Assembly: GCF_030295745.1 (NCBI RefSeq)
Contig: NZ_AP027291.1
Span: forward strand, 2,170,001-2,234,000
Direction: 5' to 3'
DNA: 64,000 nucleotides
From: Mycolicibacterium sp. TUM20985
GTDB lineage: Bacteria > Actinomycetota > Actinomycetes > Mycobacteriales > Mycobacteriaceae
Shown here: one piece after another, positions 8,191 to 16,942 of the stretch
Layout: each line of letters begins with the position of its first letter
Numbering within the stretch: the stretch's first letter is position 1
Position numbers and translations under genes: made by a program
Notes under the pieces: generated by a model
Databases searched by the model: none
What the model saw: only the letters and a program-made list of their open reading frames with translations
Told to the model about the DNA's origin: nothing

Positions 8191-9525
8191 ATGCCAGTAA
8201 TCGACAGCAAGGTCGGTGCCTCGGCCGTCGAAGCGCCCCCCACATTTCAGGCTTCTTCGACGCCCCGCGATGAGGTGACCAACGAGCACCCCAACTTTCG
8301 ACCCGTCGGTTCTTCGCTGATCCGTCAACGATTTCGCTGCTGGCCCAGGTCAATTGTCGCGCTCGTTGTTGCCGTCTTGGCGCTCACCGCTTGCACCGGA
8401 AACGTTTCGCCGCCGCCACCGGCTGCGCAAGTCATCTCAGAGAAAGGCGACCCATACTCGACCCTCTTGGTGCCGAAACTTGATATCTCGACCACCGACG
8501 GCGCCGTCGGCGTCGAGGTGGACTCTCCGATCACCGTCAGTGCTAGCGCCGGGGTGTTGGGCGCGGTGAGTCTGACCAACGACAACGGCAAGGCAATAGC
8601 CGGCCAACTGAGCCCCGACGGGCTGACGTGGGCGACGGCGGATCAGCTGGGTTACAACAAGCGGTACACACTTCGAGCCGAAGCCCTCGGGTTGGGCGGC
8701 ATCGCCCACGACACGATGACTTTCCGTACCAGCTCGCCGGAGAACCTGACGATGCCCTACGTGCTGCCCAACGACGGCGAGGTGGTCGGAGTCGGCCAGC
8801 CGGTGGCGATCCGGTTCGACGAGAAGATTCTCGACCGCACGGCAGCCGAGAAGGCCATCACCATCACCAGCCAACCTGCTGTCGACGGCGCGTTCTACTG
8901 GCTCAGTGATCGCGAAGTCCGTTGGCGACCAAGGGATTACTGGAAGCCAGGCACCGCCGTCGTCGTCGCGGTGAACACCTACGGGGTCGATCTCGGGGAC
9001 GGCCTCTTCGGCCAGGACGACGTCACCACGCGCTTCACCGTCGGCGACGAGGTCATCGCCACTGCCGACGACACCACCAAGACGTTGACGGTCCGGGTCA
9101 ACGGCGAGGTGGTCAAGACGATGCCAATCTCGATGGGCAAGAACAGCGCCCCTACCGACAACGGCACTTACCTCATCGGTGACCGCTACCGCGACCTCGT
9201 CATGGATTCCTCGACCTACGGTGTTCCGGTGAACTCGGCGGAGGGCTACCGACTCGAAGTCGAGTACGCCACCCAGATGTCCTACAGCGGCATCTACGTT
9301 CACGCCGCACCCTGGTCTGTAGGCAGCCAAGGCCGTAGCAACGTCAGCCACGGCTGCCTCAACGTCAGCACCAGCAATGCTCAGTGGTTCTACGACAACA
9401 CGAAGCGGGGCGACATAGTCCAGGTCCTGAACACGGTGGGTCCGACGTTGCCGGGCACCGACGGCCTGGGCGATTGGAACATTCCCTGGGACCAGTGGCA
9501 GGCCGGGAACGCGGTCACCCCATGA
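8191..9525 (+). CDS. L,D-transpeptidase (Ldt), probable lipoprotein
   Basis: This 444-residue enzyme forms 3-3 cross-links in peptidoglycan outside the membrane. A hydrophobic segment ends in the lipobox LTAC (Cys ~68), preceded by an unusually long ~50-residue cytoplasmic-like extension. Ig-like domains follow ([28 protein letters not shown]), as in mycobacterial Ldt proteins. The C-terminal YkuD domain contains the [18 protein letters not shown] strand and the active site HAAPWS...SHGCLN, with catalytic Cys near residue 388. GGAGG lies 8 nt before the ATG at 8191. The gene is monocistronic, with a decayed methyltransferase converging on its 3' end. It is a second, accessory Ldt alongside the one at 16942-17943. 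Confidence 0.93.
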   Translation: MPVIDSKVGASAVEAPPTFQASSTPRDEVTNEHPNFRPVGSSLIRQRFRCWPRSIVALVVAVLALTACTGNVSPPPPAAQVISEKGDPYSTLLVPKLDISTTDGAVGVEVDSPITVSASAGVLGAVSLTNDNGKAIAGQLSPDGLTWATADQLGYNKRYTLRAEALGLGGIAHDTMTFRTSSPENLTMPYVLPNDGEVVGVGQPVAIRFDEKILDRTAAEKAITITSQPAVDGAFYWLSDREVRWRPRDYWKPGTAVVVAVNTYGVDLGDGLFGQDDVTTRFTVGDEVIATADDTTKTLTVRVNGEVVKTMPISMGKNSAPTDNGTYLIGDRYRDLVMDSSTYGVPVNSAEGYRLEVEYATQMSYSGIYVHAAPWSVGSQGRSNVSHGCLNVSTSNAQWFYDNTKRGDIVQVLNTVGPTLPGTDGLGDWNIPWDQWQAGNAVTP

Positions 9526-9539
9526 GTCGGGGTTGAGCG

Positions 9540-10180
9540 TCAGGGCTTCATCGGGGCGTAACAGGCGGACCGGGTGTCCAACCGGTTCCGCGGGACCAGG
9601 GTGATGAGCTTTGGCGTCAGCCCGCAGTCGATCGCCCGTAACCAATTCGGCGATCCCGAATGTCGTCATGTTAGCCAGGTTTCGACGGTAATCGCGCCGA
9701 TGACCGCGGGTAGAGGGTCCGCTGTGCGGTACTTCACCTGAATGAAGGCCATTCCACCGCTGACCAACAACTGCTCAGCGATCCGAACGATTCGGAACGC
9801 CGCCTCGGGCCCGCGGTGAGTTCGATGACATAGGGGCAGAGAAAGGTTTCGCAGGATTCCTCGCGACCCTCCACGGCCCGTTTGGGGTTCTCGATGTCGA
9901 TGTGCACCGGTTCGACGAGGGTCTGGCAGACCGCCCGGACATGTCGTACGCACCCCGTGACACTCTCGGGTGGGACGTCGGCGGCGAGGAACGTCGAAGC
10001 GATGGGCGCGAACGCGACGACGTTCGCACCGAGAACGCAACCCCATTCGATCACCCGACCGGGACTGGACGGAAGGTCAAGTTCCTTGGCGAACCGTTCA
10101 AAGATGCTGAGGTGATCTCGACCAACGTCCAGCCACGCCTCGTCGCCGAGACCCGTTGCGCCAGTGGGAGTCCGACGACT
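9540..10180 (-). pseudogene. Decayed class I SAM-dependent methyltransferase
   Basis: Pieces of one protein can be read in order on the minus strand but in changing frames: GDEAWLDVGRDHLSIFERFA, then RVIEWGCVLGANVVAFAP (motif I, the usual Gly replaced by Val), AADVPPESV, and ETFLCPYVIELTAG. A frame change leads to AFRIVRIAEQLLVSGGMAFI and QVKYRT; then TFGIAEL; then another change to IDCGLTPKLITLVPRNRLD and a TGA at 9540. At least three frameshifts, plus an in-frame TAG near the 5' end, make it non-functional. The order of motifs fits a small-molecule methyltransferase. The true start is lost or not identifiable. Confidence 0.8.
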
Positions 10181-10185
10181 ACGCC

Positions 10186-10540
10186 TCGCCCGAGGATGCG
10201 GACCTTTAGTTGCGAACGTCGGCGATCCTGCGGGAGATCCCCTGTGCTGGAACGGCTCGAACGAGGGCCGTCAGCACCCTGTGGGCTGAGTGCACGTATT
10301 CCAGGTGTGCATTATTCGTCTGTTCGACCGTAGATCTCGTCTTTTCGACCGTAGATCGAACCATGCGTCAGCAGAGGGTGGATGTCATAGACGGCTGTGG
10401 CGGGGACAAGGCGCGGAGCAGCCGAGTACCCGCTGGGCAACGCCGTCGGCTCGCGAAACCGCAAACCTCAATCGGGTTTCGCCCACCCTAGCCAGCCGCA
10501 GCAGCACGCCCCCACCGCAACGCCGAACGACGCCTGCTGT
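10186..10540. other. 355-bp region without a recognised gene
   Basis: No reading frame here has recognisable protein features. It contains a short direct repeat TTCGACCGTAGATC at about 10323-10336 and 10341-10354. It is probably remnant sequence between two decayed genes. Confidence 0.4.
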
Positions 10541-11217
10541 TCAGCGGTAATGGTGGCCGCGCCAGGCGTCGCGGCCTTCCCTGAACGCGACGGCGGCGAT
10601 GATCAGCGCGACGACAGGGTCAGCCCACGACCAGCCGAACAGGCTATTGAGCAACATCCCGACCAGTAAGACTCCCGACAGGTAGGTGCACAGCAGGGTC
10701 TGTCTGGAGTCGGCAACGGCACTGGCTGACCCGATCTCACGGCCGGCGCGACGCTGGGCATGGGACAGAAACGGCATCACCACAAGCGATACCGCGGCCA
10801 GCACGACTCCCACGGTCGATGGTGAGGCGTCGACCGACCCGAACAACGCCCAGACCACCTCGACGGTGACATAGCCGGCCAGGGCGAAGAACGACGGTGC
10901 AATGACGCGCAGCGCGGCGCCTCACGGGTCTCGGGGTCACGGCCAGAGAAGTGCCATGCCACCGCGGTGGCGGAGGCCACCTCGATGACCGAATCGAGTC
11001 CAAACCCGATCAGAGCAGCCGAGGACGCGACCGTGGCAGCGCCGATCGCGACGACCACCTCGATCACGTTGTAGGTGATCGTCGCCGCGACGAGCAATCG
11101 CACCCGCCGGGTGAGCTGTGCGCGACGATCCTCAGAGAGGGGGGTTCGCTTCGATGCAGGCCAGGGAACTACCGGCGCGCTGTCGTGGGCGCAGCAGTGG
11201 AAATGGTTTGGGCACAT
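10541..11217 (-). pseudogene. Frameshifted CDF-like cation transporter
   Basis: The first part reads DRRAQLTRRVRLLVAATI and SAALIGFGLDSVIEVAS, with an N-terminal metal-like HFHCCAH, up to GRDPETREA. The frame then breaks near 10915; one frame over it continues ALRVIAPSFFALAGYVTVEV, VWALFGSVDASPSTVG, SASAVADSRQTLLCTYLSG, to the stop at 10541. The junction GAGGCGCCGCGCTG lacks one base relative to the expected GAG GCN GCC GCG CTG. The complete protein would be a ~215-residue cation-efflux-like membrane transporter. It follows the CDF gene on the same strand. A sequencing error at this single site would restore it, so true loss is not certain. Confidence 0.82.
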
Positions 11218-11374
11218 TCACTGAACTCGTCCAGAAGTATTCGGTGATGTGACATCCGTCCAACGGCCGGTTGTTCCGGAAGGGCGATGACTCGGGGGGC
11301 TGGGGCTGTCCTCGGCCCCGGTCAGTCCTGCACTGCAGTGAAGTCGACATCGCCGGCGGCCGACATTCCAATCA

Positions 11375-12430
11375 CTAAGCGCCGCCGTCGTTCGAGGGAT
11401 ATGCGTGTACCAAGGCGCTGGACAGTTTAGGTACTGCGTGGGTCAGTGTGTATTCGGCCTCGTGCGCGATTCGATGGGCATCGGACAGGCTGGTGGCCGG
11501 GTCGATGTCGAGTTCGGCGTCGGCGTGCAGGCGGTGGCCGAGCCAGCGCATCTTGACGCTGCGGACGGCGGTCACGCCGGGTTCGGCGGCCAGGGCGGCC
11601 TCGGCGGTGTCGACGAGTGCCGGGTCGACGCCGTCCATGAGGCGGCGGAACACGTCTCTGACCGCGGTACGCAGGACCGCCAAGATGGCGGCGGTGATGA
11701 GCAGCCCGATGATGGGGTCGGCGAGCGGAAAGCCCAATGCGACACCCCCGGCACCGAAAAGCACGGCCAGCGAGGTGAATCCGTCGGTACGGGCGTGGAG
11801 ACCGTCGGCGACGAGAGCGACCGAACCGATGCGACGCCCGACCCGGATGCGATAGACCGCGACGAGTTCGTTGCCGATGAAGCCGACCAGTCCTGCGACG
11901 GCGACCCAGCCGAGGTGCTGGACCGGGACCGGGTTGATCAGGCGCCTGACGGATTCGACCCCGGCGATGATGGCCGACAGGGTGATCATCGCGATGACGA
12001 ACAGCCCGGCGAGGTCTTCGGCGCGGCCGAACCCGTAGGTGTAGCGCCGCGTGGCAGCTTTGGTGCCCAGTGCGAAGGCGATCCACAGCGGGATCGCGGT
12101 GAGGGCGTCGGAGAAGTTGTGGATGGTGTCGGCCAACAACGCGACCGATCCCGAGATCAGCACGATCACCAGTTGCGCGATCGAGGTGGCACCGAGCGCG
12201 AGAAGGCTGATCTTCACTGCCCGGATACCGGCAGCGCTGGATTCCAGTGCCCCGTCGATACTGTCCGATGCATCGTGGCTGTGCGGGGCGAAGACCTCGC
12301 GGATCGCGGCACCGAACCGGCCGCCGCGGCCCTGATGGCTATGCCCGTGGGTGTGCCCGTCTTCTGCACCGTGGTCGTGTCCTGAATGGTGGCCCTGGCC
12401 GGGTGCGCCCGGTATGCCCTCGTGGGTCAT
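11375..12430 (-). CDS. CDF-family cation efflux protein, His-rich N-terminus
   Basis: This 351-residue cation diffusion facilitator is likely to export Zn, Co, Cd or Ni by proton antiport. The N-terminus is rich in His (GHHSGHDHGAEDGHTHGHSH). Six helices follow, with the paired metal-site motifs LADTIHNFSDAL in helix 2 and VADGLHARTDGFTS in helix 5, each giving HxxxD. The C-terminal cytoplasmic domain (VRSVKMRWLGHRLHADAELD) is the dimerising fold of the family. Its ATG overlaps the stop of the upstream ArsR gene in an ATGA, so it is co-translated with its probable regulator. The truncated transporter downstream may have been the third member of this operon. Confidence 0.94.
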   Translation of the reverse strand: MTHEGIPGAPGQGHHSGHDHGAEDGHTHGHSHQGRGGRFGAAIREVFAPHSHDASDSIDGALESSAAGIRAVKISLLALGATSIAQLVIVLISGSVALLADTIHNFSDALTAIPLWIAFALGTKAATRRYTYGFGRAEDLAGLFVIAMITLSAIIAGVESVRRLINPVPVQHLGWVAVAGLVGFIGNELVAVYRIRVGRRIGSVALVADGLHARTDGFTSLAVLFGAGGVALGFPLADPIIGLLITAAILAVLRTAVRDVFRRLMDGVDPALVDTAEAALAAEPGVTAVRSVKMRWLGHRLHADAELDIDPATSLSDAHRIAHEAEYTLTHAVPKLSSALVHAYPSNDGGA

Positions 12431-12867
12431 GCGCGGTGTTCCTCCGGTCGCTTCGAGATCGGTTCGGAGGGTGTGTCTGATTCGAAAGGCCTGTCGGAGT
12501 GCAGGATTCGTAGGTCATCACTGCTGCGATGATGGCCCGGGACGCCGGGTCCGGCGTGTTCGGCGTTGAAGACTGCGTCGGTGACGAGTTGTCCGACGTG
12601 GTCGTTGTCCAGGCTGTAGAAGATCGTGGTGCCCTCACGACGGGTGCGGACCAGGCGCGCCATCCGCAGCTTGGCGAGATGCTGTGACACCGATGGCGCT
12701 GGTTTGCCCACGTGGGTGGCGAGGTCGTTGACCGACATCTCCCGGTTGACCAACGCCCACAGCACCTGCACCCGGGTGGCGTCGGCCAGCATCCGGAACA
12801 CCTCGACCACCAAGCCCACCTGATCGGGCGGCAGCTCCCGATGACATGCGCCGCTATCTGCATTCAT
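12427..12867 (-). CDS. ArsR/SmtB-family metal-responsive repressor
   Basis: The protein has about 146 residues from ATG 12867. Its winged helix contains MLADATRVQVLWAL and the recognition helix KPAPSVSQHLAKLRMA. The last helix reads NDHVGQLVTDAVFNAEH followed by HH, so several His/Asp candidates for the CzrA/NmtR-type metal site are present. Two classical ligand positions appear to be Asn, so the metal is uncertain. An upstream in-frame ATG at 12954 exists, but homologues start near MNADSG. It overlaps the CDF gene by 4 bp (ATGA) and presumably releases the operon when metal binds. Confidence 0.92.
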   Translation of the reverse strand: MNADSGACHRELPPDQVGLVVEVFRMLADATRVQVLWALVNREMSVNDLATHVGKPAPSVSQHLAKLRMARLVRTRREGTTIFYSLDNDHVGQLVTDAVFNAEHAGPGVPGHHRSSDDLRILHSDRPFESDTPSEPISKRPEEHRA

Positions 12868-13047
12868 ACGCAAATAGTAGGCGGGATAGATGGCCGGTGC
12901 AATCTCGGGGATGGGTATCTGGTTGATCTCCCACCACAGCGCTGGCATTCGCACGGTCTAACGAGGGACACTCGTGCGATCCAACCATGTCACGAAATCG
13001 CTTGATGGAGCGTGCATTAGGTCGATGGCTGGACTTTTGCGGTCCAT

Positions 13048-13704
13048 TTACTCCACAAGGTCAGGTGAGTTCGAAGGCGCGTCCAGGTAACCCATCACCA
13101 ACCGAGCGATCTCGGCGCTCAGGGCGTCGGTGGATTCGCCGACGGGCGCGTCGTGCGCGACGCTATGTGTGAGGTGCTCGATGACGCGGGCAGCGAGCTC
13201 GGCCCGTAACAGCAGTTCGCGGTCGGGCATTGACCGTCGCGTGGCTCGAAGCCGGTTGACGATCGTGTCGGCGATGAGGCGCCGGGTTTCTGACAAGTGA
13301 CCCTGGAGCAGGGTGCTGCGCGGTGCGTAGGCCTGCATGATGCTGCCCAGGTCGGGATGCGCGGTGTTGTGTGCCAGCGTGAAGTGCACGAGCTCGGCGA
13401 TCACGGAGCGAAGGTCGGGTCCCGGCAGATCACGAAATGCCGTCGCGATTGCTTGCTGGGCGGCGGCGACGTGGTGCTCCAACAGGGCCATCAACAGGTC
13501 GTCCTTGTTCGCAAAGTACTGGTACAGCGTCCCGATCGATACGCCGGCGCGTTCGGCGACCGCGTTGGTGGTGACCGCGTCATAGCCGCTTTCGGCGAAA
13601 AGCTGAGCCGCCGCTTCGAGAACAAATGACACCGTCGCGCGCGAGCGATCCTGAAGCGGACGTCTGCGCTGCTCAACGACACCGCTTGGCGGCAATGTGG
13701 GCAC
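13048..13704 (-). CDS. TetR-family transcriptional regulator
   Basis: This 218-residue regulator has an N-terminal DNA-binding domain (AAQLFAESGYDAVTTNAVAE, RAGVSIGTLYQYFANKDDLL) and a diverged C-terminal ligand domain. The GTG at 13704 is preceded by GGAAGG. It is divergent from the NmrA-like gene across 71 bp holding a perfect 13-bp palindrome, the standard arrangement for a TetR repressor that controls its neighbour and itself. The ligand is unknown. Confidence 0.92.
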   Translation of the reverse strand: MPTLPPSGVVEQRRRPLQDRSRATVSFVLEAAAQLFAESGYDAVTTNAVAERAGVSIGTLYQYFANKDDLLMALLEHHVAAAQQAIATAFRDLPGPDLRSVIAELVHFTLAHNTAHPDLGSIMQAYAPRSTLLQGHLSETRRLIADTIVNRLRATRRSMPDRELLLRAELAARVIEHLTHSVAHDAPVGESTDALSAEIARLVMGYLDAPSNSPDLVE

Positions 13705-13750
13705 CGTGGAACCTTCCTGACGCCGGTCGTGAAACGCGAGTTGTCAAATA

Positions 13751-13763
13751 TGAGGATTCCTCA
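13751..13763. promoter_or_regulatory. Probable TetR operator TGAGGATTCCTCA
   Basis: A perfect palindrome with arms TGAGGA/TCCTCA around a central T sits between the divergent TetR and NmrA-like genes, 12 bp before the latter's ATG, inside AT-rich sequence (ATATGAGGATTCCTCAGATA). Confidence 0.6.
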
Positions 13764-13775
13764 GATATTAGAGGC

Positions 13776-14693
13776 ATGTCGAATCCGAACACCACCGTTG
13801 GCCCGGCGAACAGCGTGGGAACGCTGGCGATCACCGGCGCGACCGGCACCATCGGACGCGAAGTGCTGACGTCGTTGATCGCAGGAGGCCACGAGCGACG
13901 CGTGCGCGCAGTCGTGCGCAATCCCGCCGACATCACCGCCGACGTGCAGACCGTCCACGCCGACTTCAGCGATCCGGACACGCTGACCGCCGCGTTCGAC
14001 GATGCCGAAGCGGTGCTGTTGCTCTGCGGGCATCACCCCGACCAGCTCACCTACGAACGCGCCGCGCTCGCTGCCGCCACCGCAGCCGGGGTGGAGCGGG
14101 TCGTCTACATCTCCGCCGCCGCAGCCGACCGCGACCCCCCGCCCACAATCGCGCTCGACCACCATCGCCTGGAACGCGAACTCCTCGCCAACACCGGGTT
14201 GGCTGGGACCGTGTTGCGCCCCACCGCGGTGTTCTCGTCGCTTCTCGGCGGGATCAGCCGTCTGATCCGGCCCGACGGGCAGGTGCCGTTGGCCTTCGGC
14301 GCTGCCCGAGTCAACCTCATCGATGCGCGCGACGTCGGCGACGCCGCAGCTACCGCTCTGACCGATCCCCGTCACGCCGGCTGCGCCTACACACTGACCG
14401 GTCCCCAAGCGCTGTCAGGCGACGAGATCGTGGCGGCCCTGGCAGATGCGCTCGCAGTGCCGCTGCAGCACACTGATCACACACCCGACGAGCTGCAGAA
14501 CCTTCTCCTTCGCGCAGGCGCCCCCACCGAGATGGTGAATCATCTCTTCGATCTGTTCAGCTACTTCGGCAGCGGCGAGATGGACACCGTCACAACCGAC
14601 TTCGCCTCCCTCACCGGTCACCAACCACGGTCGCTGGCGTCCTGGTTGCACTCCTCCCAGGGCAAGGCGCTCGTCGCACAAATGACACTCTGA
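13776..14693 (+). CDS. NmrA-like NAD(P)-binding oxidoreductase
   Basis: The 305-residue Rossmann protein has the N-terminal dinucleotide motif ITGATGTIGREVL, the NmrA/atypical-SDR pattern VVRNPADITADVQTVHADFS, and helices ending ERVVYISAAAADRD. The catalytic Tyr-Lys of classical SDRs is not obvious, as in NmrA-like redox sensors. The start at 13776 (MSNPNTT) is placed just after the palindrome; an upstream in-frame extension reads into the divergent TetR gene. It is probably repressed by that TetR. The decayed gene at 14792 looks like a paralogous companion. Confidence 0.88.
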   Translation: MSNPNTTVGPANSVGTLAITGATGTIGREVLTSLIAGGHERRVRAVVRNPADITADVQTVHADFSDPDTLTAAFDDAEAVLLLCGHHPDQLTYERAALAAATAAGVERVVYISAAAADRDPPPTIALDHHRLERELLANTGLAGTVLRPTAVFSSLLGGISRLIRPDGQVPLAFGAARVNLIDARDVGDAAATALTDPRHAGCAYTLTGPQALSGDEIVAALADALAVPLQHTDHTPDELQNLLLRAGAPTEMVNHLFDLFSYFGSGEMDTVTTDFASLTGHQPRSLASWLHSSQGKALVAQMTL

Positions 14694-14791
14694 TCCAACC
14701 GGCCAGCGGCCATCACGACTGAGTGCTGCTTGACCGACATTTCCGTTACTCCCATTCGACGCCAGCTCAGATCCACGGAAGGTTCATCACC

Positions 14792-15539
14792 ATGACGAAA
14801 GTCGTCATTGTCGGCGGTACGGGAATGATCGGTGCCAAGGTGGCCGCCCAGCTCATCGCGCGTGGCCACCACGCACTGCCGCCTCACCGAGTACTGGGGT
14901 CAACGCGGTCACCGGCGACGGCTCGCCCAGGCGCTCACCGACGCCCACGTCGTCGACGTATCCAACTCGCCATCGCTGGACGACGAGGCCGTCCTCGATT
15001 TCTTCACTACCTCCACCGGCAACCTTCTGTCTTCGGAGACCGCGGCTGGCGTCCGCCACCACGTTGCCCTTTCCATCGTGGGAGCCGACAAACTGCCGGA
15101 CAGCGGATACATGCGGGACAAGATCGCGCAGGAGCAGCTGATCAAGGAGTCCGACGTCCCATACTCGATCGTTCGTGCAGCTCAGTTCTACGAGTTCATC
15201 GATGCCATAGCTGATTCCGCAACCAGTGACACCACGGTCCGTCTCCCGCACGCGCTCATCCGGGCCGTAGCGGCCGACGACGTCGCACGTGAGGTCACTC
15301 GCGTTGCGCTCGGCGAACCCGCCGACGGAACGATCGAAATCGTTGGCCCAGAACCCATCGGCCTCGATGACCCCGCACGAACGACCTTAGCTCACCGGTC
15401 GGATCCACGTGACGTCTTGACCGACCCCGAAGCCCGCTACTTCGGTGCACTGCTGAGCGAGCGAACACTGCTACCCGGTGTCGGCGCCTACGTCTCCGAA
15501 ACCCTCTTCGCCGAATGGATTTCGAGCACGAAGTGCTGA
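14792..15539 (+). pseudogene. Frameshifted NmrA-like/SDR gene
   Basis: The ATG at 14792 opens MTKVVIVGGTGMIGAKVAAQ, a clean Rossmann motif. After LIARGHHAL the frame is broken: PSTGVNAVTGDG is in one frame and LAQALTDAHVVDVSNSPSLD in another. From there a continuous frame runs to 15539 (VALSIVGADKLPDSGYMRDK, YSIVRAAQFYEFIDAIA). At least two small indels lie between 14870 and 14960. The C-terminal half is well preserved, so the loss is recent. It follows the intact NmrA-like gene by 98 bp and was likely in the same operon. Confidence 0.8.
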
Positions 15540-15611
15540 ACGTATTCTGCAGCGCAGAGGCCACCCGATAGCCCGCAGTCGCCGAGGAGGCGGCGGCGAA
15601 AATTGCCTAAT

Positions 15612-15776
15612 TCACGAATTGATACCGCCGAGGTCGGGAACGATGTCGCCAAGGCTGAAGGTCAGCGGCTGTTCGAGTTGAGCGTAGGTGCACGAACCCG
15701 CGTGGCGGTCGGTACGCCAGCGGTTGAATTGGGCGGTGTGGCGGAATCGTCGCACTTGCATTTGGTCGTAGCGGAC
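15612..15776 (-). pseudogene. C-terminal scrap of ATP-dependent DNA ligase
   Basis: A 54-residue stretch reads VRYDQMQVRRFRHTAQFNRW, RTDRHAGSCTYAQLEQPLTF and ends DIVPDLGGINS before a stop. FRHTAQFNRWR..R.P.SCTY.QLE is the end of the ligase OB-domain in mycobacterial LigC-type enzymes. No upstream ligase sequence remains; the fragment starts right behind the NlpC/P60 stop. A second, diverged copy of the same C-terminus lies on the other strand at 19664-19852. Confidence 0.7.
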
Positions 15777-15781
15777 AGCGC

Positions 15782-16942
15782 CTAGTACCGACGGGCATTG
15801 TGGAATGGAGACGAATCTACCGGCGCTACGCGAACCGGGGTGCCGTAGGTCGAGGCGTGCACCATCATTCCGTCCCCGATGTAGATCCCCGCATGGGACA
15901 CGTCGGAGTAGAAGGTCACGATGTCCCCGGGCTGCAGGTCGTCTCGCGAGACGGGCTGACCACCGGTGGCAAGCGACTGGCTCGAATGCGGCAGCGACTT
16001 GCCGGTTTGCTGGAACGCCCACATGATCAGACCCGAGCAGTCGAACGCGTTCGGCCCGGAGCCACCCCACGAGTAGGGGGAGCCGATGCGGGTCAGGGCA
16101 GCTTGGACGACGGCCGCGTTCCCAGACCCCCCACCCACCGGCGGCGCCGCGTCGGGGGCGGTGACCTCACCCGGCGGTACACCGTCGATGGGTGGCACGA
16201 CCTCGCCGCCGGCCAGCACGTCAGGCCCTGCTGCCGGTGTATTGACGGGCGGCGGGAGGGCTGCCAGCGCGGCCTGCTGGTCGGGGGTCAGCGCGTCGTA
16301 TCTGGACTTCACCGCCGCAATCTGCAACCGGAGTCGAGTTTGCTTGGCCTGCAGTTCGGTACGGACGGCGCTGGCCTGCTCGGCAGCGGTGCGCGCCTCG
16401 GATGCTGAAGTGGCCGAGGCCCTTTCAGCGGTGCCGGCTCGGGCGCGGGCCTCCCGGAAGCGGCGCATCGTCGTGGCCATCTCGGTGCCCATCGCGTTCT
16501 TGACGGCAAGTTGGTCGATCAGCTGCTGCGGCGAGTTCGCGGTCAGAATGCCCGTGAGTTCGTCGGTGGGTCCACCCATGTACTCGGCCGCAGCAACGTC
16601 ATCGACGGCCCCCTGATAGGTGGTGAGGTTGGCCCGCGCGATCGTCACGACGGCGAGGTCGTCGATATTCCTTCGCTCGGCGACGTCCTCCGCCGCCGCG
16701 GCCGCATCGAGGCTGAGTTGTGCCGAATGCATGGCTTCGGTGGTCTGCTCGGCCTCCCGCGACAGTTCGTTGAGTTGGGCGAGCGCGTCGGCGGCGGGGT
16801 CGGCTCGCACATCGGCAGCGATGACACCGGTGGACAGGATAAGCATCGCCAGCAGGGCGGCGACGAGACGATGGGATGCCGCGGTCACGCCGTTGGCCAG
16901 GGCGCGGGCAGACAAGAAGAGGCGGCGTGTGTGGGCCTGCAT
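15782..16942 (-). CDS. NlpC/P60 peptidoglycan endopeptidase (RipA-like)
   Basis: This 386-residue secreted hydrolase has a signal sequence (LVAALLAMLILSTGVIAADVRA) and a long coiled-coil region (residues ~45-210, rich in AEQTTEAMHSAQ and RAGTAERASA). A Pro-rich linker leads to a C-terminal NlpC/P60 domain: GSPYSWGGSGPNAFDCSGL, with catalytic Cys near residue 300 and His in DVSHAGIYIGDGMMVHA. It should cut the D-Glu-mDAP stem-peptide bond. The start at 16942 is chosen because its ATG shares one base with the stop of the preceding L,D-transpeptidase (TGATG), so the two are translationally coupled. Longer in-frame starts would lie inside that gene. The upstream operator and peptide gene belong to the same unit. 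Confidence 0.92.
   Translation of the reverse strand: MQAHTRRLFLSARALANGVTAASHRLVAALLAMLILSTGVIAADVRADPAADALAQLNELSREAEQTTEAMHSAQLSLDAAAAAEDVAERRNIDDLAVVTIARANLTTYQGAVDDVAAAEYMGGPTDELTGILTANSPQQLIDQLAVKNAMGTEMATTMRRFREARARAGTAERASATSASEARTAAEQASAVRTELQAKQTRLRLQIAAVKSRYDALTPDQQAALAALPPPVNTPAAGPDVLAGGEVVPPIDGVPPGEVTAPDAAPPVGGGSGNAAVVQAALTRIGSPYSWGGSGPNAFDCSGLIMWAFQQTGKSLPHSSQSLATGGQPVSRDDLQPGDIVTFYSDVSHAGIYIGDGMMVHASTYGTPVRVAPVDSSPFHNARRY

Noticed and set aside
8437..9669. 410-codon minus-strand open frame
   Set aside because: Mostly antisense to the L,D-transpeptidase; only its first few codons overlap the methyltransferase remnant.
11405..12385. 326-codon plus-strand open frame
   Set aside because: Antisense to the CDF transporter, Asp/Gly-rich shadow composition.
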